Shown here piece by piece: positions 1-7,200 of a stretch of 59,938 bases of DNA. The stretch comes from Streptomyces tropicalis (GTDB lineage Bacteria > Actinomycetota > Actinomycetes > Streptomycetales > Streptomycetaceae). Every line of letters starts with the position of its first letter. Within the stretch, counting starts at the first letter, position 1. The DNA lies in contig NZ_JARJBB010000025.1 in NCBI RefSeq assembly GCF_029269835.1, positions 1 to 59,938 on the forward strand. The letters run 5' to 3'. Below the pieces are notes generated by a model. That model worked only from the letters and a program-made list of their open reading frames with translations, was not told the DNA's origin and did no database searches. The position numbers were made by a program, and so were the translations under genes.

Positions 1-5
1 AAAGT

Positions 6-124
6 GTTTCGGTGGTCATAGCGTGAGGGAAACGCCCGGTTACATTTCGAACCCGGAAGCTAAGCCTTACAGCGCCGATGGTACTGCAGGGGGGACCCTG
101 TGGGAGAGTAGGACGCCGCCGAAC
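6..124 (+). rRNA. rrf: 5S ribosomal RNA
   Basis: The sequence from GTTTCGGTGGTCATAGCG to the complementary GACGCCGCCGAAC end is the typical Streptomyces 5S rRNA, about 119 nt, with the terminal helix formed by its two ends. It is the last gene of an rRNA operon whose 16S and 23S genes lie left of the window. A strong terminator follows about 12 nt later. The exact mature ends are inferred from family pattern. Confidence 0.95.
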
Positions 125-135
125 TAAATGTGAAA

Positions 136-183
136 GAGGGTTGGACCCCGAACTTCGGTTCGAGGTCCAACCCTCTTTTTTTT
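136..183 (+). terminator. rRNA operon terminator
   Basis: A long inverted repeat, beginning AGAGGGTTGGACC and closed by a TTCG tetraloop, is followed by a run of eight or more T residues. This is a classic intrinsic terminator placed directly after the 5S gene. Confidence 0.93.
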
Positions 184-225
184 GCCGTCACTTGAAGTTC
201 ACGTTGCGCAACAACCATCCGCAGC

Positions 226-903
226 ATGGGTACTGCTGCAATGCTCAGAGCTGCCGGTGTCGGAGTCGGTGACGAGGTCGTCGTGCCGGCCTTCGGGAAC
301 GTGGAAGTCGCCGAGGCCGTGGTGCAGGTGGGCGCGCTGCCGGTGTTCGCCGACATAGACCCGGTGACCTACTGTCTGGACCCCTCGGACGTCGAGGCCG
401 CCGTGACCCCGCGGACCGCTGCCCTCGTCGTCGTCCACCGCTTCGGCCGGTCCGCCGACCTCGGGCGGCTCCACGGCATCGGGCAGCGACACGGCCTCCT
501 CGTCCTGGAGCAGGGCGAGTCCGAGGCGCCGTACGACGAGATCGCGCAGCGCCGGGAGCGGGCGGCCTACCTCGACACGAAGCTCCGCGGCGTGCGCACG
601 CCGGACGACGGCGACGGGCACACCTACCAGCAGTACGTGGTGCGGGTCCCCGGGAACGGCCGGCCGGACCGGGACGCCTTCGCACGTGCCGTACGCGCCA
701 GGGGAGTTCAGTGCCGGGTGCCCGTGAAGACCCCCGTGCACCGGCTGCCAGAGTTCCGCCGGTGCGTCTCGCTGCCGGAGACCGAGCGGGCCGCGGAGGA
801 GACGCTGGCGTTGCCCGTGGACGCCGCACTGACGCGCCGCGAGATGCAGCGCGTCGTCTCGGCGTGCAACGCCCTCGGCGGCCTGCTGCAGCCCGCCTTC
901 TGA
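226..903 (+). CDS. DegT/DnrJ/EryC1-like protein lacking the PLP-lysine region
   Basis: This 225-residue protein resembles the DegT/DnrJ/EryC1/StrS sugar aminotransferase family, which is usually about 370-400 residues. Residues 2-95 match the part of the fold starting at the GTAA segment (GVGVGDEVVVPAF, then PVFADIDP). Residues 105-190 match the C-terminal lobe (QQYVVRVPG and the R-x-P-V-K-T-P-V-H-R segment). About 50 N-terminal residues are absent. The central stretch that normally carries the PLP-binding lysine is also missing, because the sequence jumps from LVLEQGESEAP straight to the helix before the C-terminal lobe. The reading frame is intact, so this may be a maintained non-catalytic protein rather than a decaying gene. 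Catalytic aminotransferase activity is unlikely. The ATG at 226 is the first clear start after the rRNA terminator. It lies between that terminator and tRNA-Thr. Confidence 0.75.
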   Translation: MGTAAMLRAAGVGVGDEVVVPAFGNVEVAEAVVQVGALPVFADIDPVTYCLDPSDVEAAVTPRTAALVVVHRFGRSADLGRLHGIGQRHGLLVLEQGESEAPYDEIAQRRERAAYLDTKLRGVRTPDDGDGHTYQQYVVRVPGNGRPDRDAFARAVRARGVQCRVPVKTPVHRLPEFRRCVSLPETERAAEETLALPVDAALTRREMQRVVSACNALGGLLQPAF

Positions 904-954
904 CCCGCCGTCCGGAACCGGCCACGTCAGCGGCCCTGCCACCGCCGGACGCGG

Positions 955-984
955 TTGGGAGCACGGTCCTGTTCGGGGTATGAT
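955..984 (+). promoter_or_regulatory. Probable promoter of tRNA-Thr
   Basis: TTGGGA (955-960) and TATGAT (979-984) are separated by 18 nt and resemble the -35 and -10 boxes of the principal sigma factor HrdB. The predicted start lies about 35 nt before the tRNA. Called by eye. Confidence 0.55.
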
Positions 985-1024
985 CTATTCCGTTGCCGCG
1001 GGGGAAACCTCGCGAACGCGACCG

Positions 1025-1097
1025 GCCCCTATAGCTCAGTCGGCAGAGCGTCTCCATGGTAAGGAGAAGGTCAACGGTTCGATTCCGTTTGGGGGCT
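1025..1097 (+). tRNA. tRNA-Thr (anticodon GGT)
   Basis: A full cloverleaf can be drawn. The acceptor stem is GCCCCTA paired with TGGGGGC, the D arm carries AGCTCAGTCGGCAGAGC, the anticodon stem TCTCC/GGAGA holds the loop ATGGTAA with anticodon GGT, and the T arm carries GGTTCGATTCC. CCA is not encoded, as usual in Streptomyces. The tRNA reads ACC and ACU codons. Confidence 0.95.
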
Positions 1098-1104
1098 CCG
1101 ACAG

Positions 1105-1133
1105 AAAGGCCCCGCCCTTCGGGCGGGGCCTTT
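1105..1133. terminator. Bidirectional terminator between tRNA-Thr and osaC
   Basis: A 13-bp perfect stem (AAAGGCCCCGCCC) with a TTCG tetraloop ends in TTT on both strands. It sits between the tRNA and the 3' end of the convergent osaC gene, so it probably stops transcription from both sides. Confidence 0.88.
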
Positions 1134-1159
1134 CGCGTGTCCGCGGCCGGCCGGCCCCC

Positions 1160-3913
1160 TCAGTCCTTCAGGACCTCCGGCACCCGCATCGCCAGGATCG
1201 CCATGTCGTCCGACGGGGCGTCCGAGGCGAAGCGCTCCACCGCACGCATGATGCGCGCGGCGACCGCGCCGGCCGTCAGGCCCGTGCAGGTGGTCAGCAC
1301 GTCCGCCAGACCGTCGTCGCCGAGCATGCGGGTGCCCTCGCGGCGCTCGGTGACGCCGTCCGTCACGCACAGCAGGACGTCGCCCGGGTCCAGGGTGACC
1401 GTCTGCTCGTACAGCTCCAGGTCCTCCATGACGCCGAGCAGCGGCTGCGGGTCCGCGGCGGGGACGACCGTGCCGTCCTGGCGCAGGCGCAGCGGCAGCG
1501 GATGCCCCGCACACACCACCTTCAGAAGCGCGCTGCCGTCCTCCTGCGGCCACAACTCGCCGTAGAGCAGGGTCAGGAAGCGGCTGCGGGCGCCCTCGTC
1601 GAGGATCGCGGAGTTCAGGCGCTCCAGCACCGCGGGGCCGCCGAAACCCTCCCGGGCCAGCAGGCGCAGCGCGTGCCGGGCCAGGCCCGTGACCGCCGCA
1701 GCCTCCGGGCCGGTGCCGCAGACGTCGCCGATCGCGAAGCCGTAGGCGCCGTCCCGGATCGGGAAGAGGTCGTAGAAGTCGCCGCCGACCTCGTTGCCCT
1801 CGCCGGCCGCGCGGTAGATGACCTCGACCTCGACACCGTCGATGTCGGGCAGGCCGGGCGGCAGGAGGCTGCGCTGGAGGGACTGGCTGATGGCCGTGCG
1901 CTCCGAGTACAGGCGGGCGTTGTCCAGCGCGAGGGCGGCGCGTCGGCTGAGGTCCTCCGCCAGCTCCAGGATCTCCTGGCGGAAATGCTCGTCGGCGGGC
2001 TTGCCGAGGGTGAGCATGCCGATGACGCGGTTGCGGGCGACGAGCGGCAGGACGACCGTCTCGCCGCCGACCGCGGACGCCGTCGCCAGGGTCGGGCCGA
2101 TCGAGGTGCCCACCCGGCCCGGCGAGTCGCCGAGGCTCAGGCTGCGCATGGAAGTGCGCAGGGCCGCCTGGTGCGCGGCCTCGCCCGGCGCGCTCCACAC
2201 CCGGGCACCCGGAGTCGGGACGGGGTCCGGCGGCGCGACCTTCGACAGCAGCGACTTGATGCCGTCGATGAGTTCCTCGTCCTCGTGCAGGACGTACGAC
2301 AGGTAGGGCTCGGAGGCCTGGTCGGCGATCGTGTAGACGGCGCACCAGGTGGCCAGGGTGGGGACCGTCATCTGCGCCATGAGCGCCAGGGTCTGGTCCC
2401 GGTCCAGGGTGCCGGCCAGCAGGTCGGACGCCTCGACGAGGAAGCTCAGGGAGCCGCGGCGCAGCCGCTCCAGCTCGCCGAGGCGGGCCGACTCGACGGC
2501 CAGGGCGATGCGGTCGGCGGCGAACTGCAGGCGCAGCGCCTCCTCGTTGGAGTACCGGCCGGGGCCCTCCGCGGCGACGCCGAGGGAGCCGGTGAGGCGG
2601 CCCTCGACCTTCAGCGGGACCGTGACCACGGAGCGCATGCCGGTGCCGCCGAGGAGGGGGACCGCGCCGGGGACCGCGGCCAGGTCGTCGTGGACGGCGG
2701 GCATGCGCGCCGAACCGTAGCGGCCGGGGCCCGCCTCCACGGGGACGCGGGCGAAGCGCTGACGGGCGGAGGGCAGGCCGGTCGAGGCGCGGACCTCCAG
2801 CTCCGTCTCGTCGTCGGTGGCCAGCAGCAGGAACGCGGCGTCGGCGTCGAGCATGTCGCGGGCGCGCTCCACGGTGCGCTGGAGCAGGCCGTCGAGGTCG
2901 TCCGGCGCGGGGGAGCCGATGAAGACCTCGAAGGGATCCGCGCTGGGGCCCTCGGACGTGGTGCCCGTGTCGGAGGACGGCACGCGCAGCGGGGTCTGGA
3001 GGACGGCGCGCTCGTGGTCGCGGACCAGCAGGCAGACCGTCGACGGCTCGCCGTCGGTGTCGCGGACGCGCAGGTGGGAGGCGTAGACGGGGATGACCCG
3101 GCCGTGGGCGCCGCGGATGCCGTAGCTGCCCTCCCAGCGGGAGAGCCGGAGCGCCTCCGCGATGCCCGTGCCGGTGCCCGGGGTGTGCGGCCATGCCGCG
3201 AGGTCGGTGAGCGGTTTGCCGGTGACCTGCTCGCCGGCGTAGCCGAAGAGGTCCTCGGCGTCCTCGTTCCAGGAGGCGATCGAGCCGCCGCGGTCGATCT
3301 GGACGACGGCGACGCGGACCCGGCCGTCGGCGAGCGGCAGCAGCTCGACGGGCAGGGCGGGGCCGGCGGCGCGGGTGCCGACCGGGCGCTCGGGCAGGTC
3401 CAGCTGGAACCAGACATTCTTGTGGGTGGGCGTGTACTCCACGCCCCAGCGGCCGGCCAGGGCGGCGCACAGCTGCAGGCCGCGGCCGCCCTCCCGGTCG
3501 GGGTTGCCCATGGTCGTCACCGCGCCCTGGAGCGGGATCTCGCGCTCCGGATAGCGGTCGGACACCTCGACGCGGACACCGTCGTCGCTGCGCAGGCACA
3601 GGACGTCGGCGGCGGTGCCGGCGTGCACGACGGCGTTGGTGACCAGTTCGCTCGTGAGGACGACGGCGTCGTCGACGATGTCGCCGAAGCCCCACCCCTG
3701 GAGCGTGTCCCGGACGAAGGACCGGGCGGTGGCGACCGATCGTCCGACGGGCTCGAAGCTGGCGGCCGCGCGCGCGGTGATCACAGAACTCCTCGTCCGG
3801 CTGTCTACGTGCACAGGTTCGCGGCCGACCGGCTCGCGCCGCTGCTCCGGCAGCCGCTGGTCGCTCGGCCGTGGCTCCGGGGACTGTCCCCCCGGGATCA
3901 CTCCGGTGGTCAT
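1160..3913 (-). CDS. osaC: OsaC-like RsbW/PAS/GAF/PP2C multidomain regulator
   Basis: A 917-residue cytoplasmic regulator. In order: an RsbW-like HATPase domain (about 45-170, with LTSELVTNAVVHA and the glycine-rich GGRGLQL), a PAS domain (about 190-310), GAF domains (about 335-480 and probably 485-660) and a C-terminal SpoIIE/PP2C phosphatase (about 690-915, with GGDFYDLF, GDVCGTG and SDDMAILA). No membrane segments are seen. This order matches OsaC of S. coelicolor, which is known to act on the sigma-B osmotic stress response after osmotic upshift. The anti-sigma kinase and phosphatase halves suggest partner switching with anti-anti-sigma proteins. The gene is divergent from osaA, and the two share a 376-nt spacer. 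The ATG at 3913 has a GGAGGG sequence upstream. The gene name is by domain order and neighbourhood. Confidence 0.88.
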   Translation of the reverse strand: MTTGVIPGGQSPEPRPSDQRLPEQRREPVGREPVHVDSRTRSSVITARAAASFEPVGRSVATARSFVRDTLQGWGFGDIVDDAVVLTSELVTNAVVHAGTAADVLCLRSDDGVRVEVSDRYPEREIPLQGAVTTMGNPDREGGRGLQLCAALAGRWGVEYTPTHKNVWFQLDLPERPVGTRAAGPALPVELLPLADGRVRVAVVQIDRGGSIASWNEDAEDLFGYAGEQVTGKPLTDLAAWPHTPGTGTGIAEALRLSRWEGSYGIRGAHGRVIPVYASHLRVRDTDGEPSTVCLLVRDHERAVLQTPLRVPSSDTGTTSEGPSADPFEVFIGSPAPDDLDGLLQRTVERARDMLDADAAFLLLATDDETELEVRASTGLPSARQRFARVPVEAGPGRYGSARMPAVHDDLAAVPGAVPLLGGTGMRSVVTVPLKVEGRLTGSLGVAAEGPGRYSNEEALRLQFAADRIALAVESARLGELERLRRGSLSFLVEASDLLAGTLDRDQTLALMAQMTVPTLATWCAVYTIADQASEPYLSYVLHEDEELIDGIKSLLSKVAPPDPVPTPGARVWSAPGEAAHQAALRTSMRSLSLGDSPGRVGTSIGPTLATASAVGGETVVLPLVARNRVIGMLTLGKPADEHFRQEILELAEDLSRRAALALDNARLYSERTAISQSLQRSLLPPGLPDIDGVEVEVIYRAAGEGNEVGGDFYDLFPIRDGAYGFAIGDVCGTGPEAAAVTGLARHALRLLAREGFGGPAVLERLNSAILDEGARSRFLTLLYGELWPQEDGSALLKVVCAGHPLPLRLRQDGTVVPAADPQPLLGVMEDLELYEQTVTLDPGDVLLCVTDGVTERREGTRMLGDDGLADVLTTCTGLTAGAVAARIMRAVERFASDAPSDDMAILAMRVPEVLKD

Positions 3914-4289
3914 GTGTGCGGCCGCCCTCCGATGCCCGCTCGTTCCCCTGCCACCGCCCAGGCCGGACCGGACCGGCGTGGCTGGACAGCCGCATGCAAG
4001 GTTACTTACCTTCGCCGTCCGCGCGGATGCCGGTCGCGGGTGTTTCCGCCCGGAGGTGTGCGGAGGGTGTGCGAAGCTGCCGAACTGTTATGGCCTGGTT
4101 CGGCCGGGGTGAAACACTGGGCAAGCTTCTGGTGAAGGTCCGGGCAGGCTGAGTGTGTTCTTCGCATGTGGGGCAGCGTCCTCACGTGTGTCCTGATTAC
4201 ATCGGGCAGGAATACGCGGCAGTAACTGGTACGCCGGGCGTGGCACACCGGGGAAGCGGCAAACGGTCGACCCTTGCGGGAGGGACACA
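3914..4289. other. Divergent intergenic region between osaC and osaA
   Basis: This 376-nt spacer must hold the promoters of both osaC and osaA. A GGGAGGG ribosome-binding site for osaA lies near 4278-4284. I see no convincing promoter pair, operator or RNA structure by eye. Confidence 0.6.
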
Positions 4290-7200
4290 GTGGAGTCTGA
4301 CGCAGCGACGCGGAGCACGAAGACGCGCGCGAAAGGCGGACAGCCCCTGAGTAACCAGCGCAAACCGCGCGGCGGGACCACGACGGTGGACACGGCGGCG
4401 CTGAACCGGCTGCTGACGGCTCTGGTGTCGATGCGGGACGGGAACTTCCGCAAGCGGCTCACGGTGTCCGGGGACGGCGTGATGTCGGAGATCGCGGCCG
4501 TGTTCAACGAGGTCGCGGACCGCAACATGCACCTGACGGGCGAGCTGTCCCGGGTGCGGCGGATGGTGGGCCGGGAGGGCAAACTCACCGAGCGCCTGGA
4601 GACGGGCGCCTGCGAGGGCTCCTGGGCCGCCGCGGTGGAGAACTCCAACGCCCTCGTGGACGACCTCGTACGGCCCGTCTCCGAGGTCGGCCGGGTGCTG
4701 TCCGCGGTGGCGGAGGGCGATCTGTCGCCGCGGATGGAGCTGCGGACGCAGACGCCGGACGGCGCGGGCCACCCGCTGCGCGGGGAGTTCCTGAAGGTCG
4801 GGCGGACGGTGAACAACCTCGTCGACCAGCTGTCGACGTTCACCGACGAGGTCACGCGGGTGGCCAGCGAGGTGGGCACCGAGGGCAAGCTGGGCGGGCA
4901 GGCCCAGGTGCGCGGCATGTCCGGGTCGTGGAAGGACCTCACGGACTCGGTCAACACCATGGCGTACCGGCTGACGGCGCAGGTGCGGGACATCGCGCTG
5001 GTGACGACGGCGGTGGCCAAGGGCGACCTGTCCCGCAAGGTGACCGTGCACGTCGCCGGCGAGATGCTGGAGCTGAAGAACACCGTCAACACGATGGTGG
5101 ACCAGCTCTCCGCCTTCTCCTCCGAGGTCACGCGGGTCGCCCGGGAGGTGGGCACGGACGGCATCCTCGGCGGTCAGGCCCACGTGCCCGGTGTGGACGG
5201 CACCTGGAAGGAGCTCACCGACTCGGTGAACCTGATGGCCGGCAACCTGACGGCCCAGGTGCGCGGGATCGCGCAGGTGACGACGGCGGTGGCCAACGGC
5301 GACCTGTCGCAGAAGGTGACCGTGCCGGCGCGCGGCGAGGTCGCTCAGCTCGCCGAGACGATCAACCAGATGACCGAGACGCTGCGGATCTTCGCCGACG
5401 AGGTGACGCGGGTCGCGAACGAGGTCGGTGCCGAGGGCCGGCTCGGCGGCCAGGCGAACGTGCCGGGCGCGGCGGGCACGTGGAAGGACCTGACCGACTC
5501 CGTCAACACCGTCTTCCGGAACCTGACCACGCAGGTGCGGGACATCGCCGCCGTCACGACGGCGGTGGCCAGCGGCGACCTGTCGCAGAAGGTCACCGTG
5601 GACGTGGCCGGCGAGATGCTGGAGCTGAAGAACACCGTCAACGGCATGGTGGACCAGCTGTCGTCGTTCGGTGCCGAGGTCACGCGGGTGGCGCGGGAGA
5701 TCGGCGTCGAGGGCGAACTGGGCGGCCAGGCGCAGGTGGCGGGCGCGGCGGGCACGTGGAAGGACCTGACCGACTCCGTCAACACCGCCTTCCGGAACCT
5801 GACCGGCCAGGTGCGCAACATCGCGCAGGTGACGACGGCGGTGGCCAACGGCGACCTGTCGCAGAAGGTCACCGTGGACGTCTCCGGCGAGATGCTCCAG
5901 CTGAAGAACACCGTGAACACGATGGTGGACCAGCTGTCGTCGTTCGCGGACCAGGTCACCCGGATGGCGCGGGACGTGGGCACGGAGGGCCGGCTGGGCG
6001 GTCAGGCCCGCGTGGACGGCGTGTCGGGCACCTGGAAGGAGCTGACCGACTCCGTCAACTTCATGGCGGGCAACCTCACCTCCCAGGTGCGGCAGATCGC
6101 GCAGGTGACGACGGCGGTGGCGCGCGGCGACCTGTCGCAGAAGATCGACGTGGACGCGCGCGGGGAGATCCTGGAGCTGAAGAACACCATCAACACGATG
6201 GTGGACCAGCTCTCCGCGTTCGCCGACCAGGTGACCCGGGTGGCCCGCGAGGTGGGCACGGAGGGCCGGCTCGGGGGCCAGGCGCAGGTGCCCGGTGTCG
6301 CGGGCGTGTGGCGGGACCTCACGGACTCCGTGAACGGCATGGCCGGCAACCTGACGGCCCAGGTGCGCAACATCGCCCAGGTGGCCACCGCAGTGGCGCG
6401 CGGCGACCTCTCCCAGAAGATCACCGTGGACGCGCGCGGGGAGATCCTGGAGCTGAAGAACACGCTGAACACGATGGTGGACCAGCTGTCGTCGTTCGCG
6501 CAGGAGGTCACCCGGGTGGCCCGCGAGGTGGGCACCGAGGGCATCCTCGGCGGTCAGGCCGAGGTGCAGGGCGTGTCCGGCACCTGGAAGGACCTCACGC
6601 AGTCCGTCAACTTCATGGCGAACAACCTGACCATCCAGGTGCGCAACATCGCCGAGGTGACGACCGCGGTCGCCAAGGGCGACCTGTCCAAGAAGATCAC
6701 CGTCGACGCCAAGGGCGAGATCCTCGAACTGGTCACCACGGTGAACACGATGGTCGACCAGCTGTCGTCGTTCGCCGAGCAGGTGACCCGGGTGGCCCGT
6801 GAGGTGGGCACGGAGGGCATCCTGGGCGGCCAGGCGCACGTGCCCGGCGTCGTGGGCATCTGGAAGGACCTCAGCGACAACGTCAACCTGATGGCCAACA
6901 ACCTGACCATGCAGGTGCGCAACATCTCCCAGGTCGCGGCGGCGGTCGCCAACGGCGATCTGACGCGCACGGTGACGATCGAGGCGCGCGGTGAGGTGGC
7001 TCAGCTCGCGGACACCTTCAACACCATGGTGAAGACGCTGAGTTCGTTCGCCGACCAGGTCACCAAGGTGGCCCGTGAGGTGGGCACGGACGGCATCCTC
7101 GGCGGTCAGGCGTACGTGCCCGGGGTGGCCGGCACGTGGAAGGACCTCACCGAGTCGGTGAACCAGATGGCGTCGAACCTGACCGGCCAGGTGCGCAACA

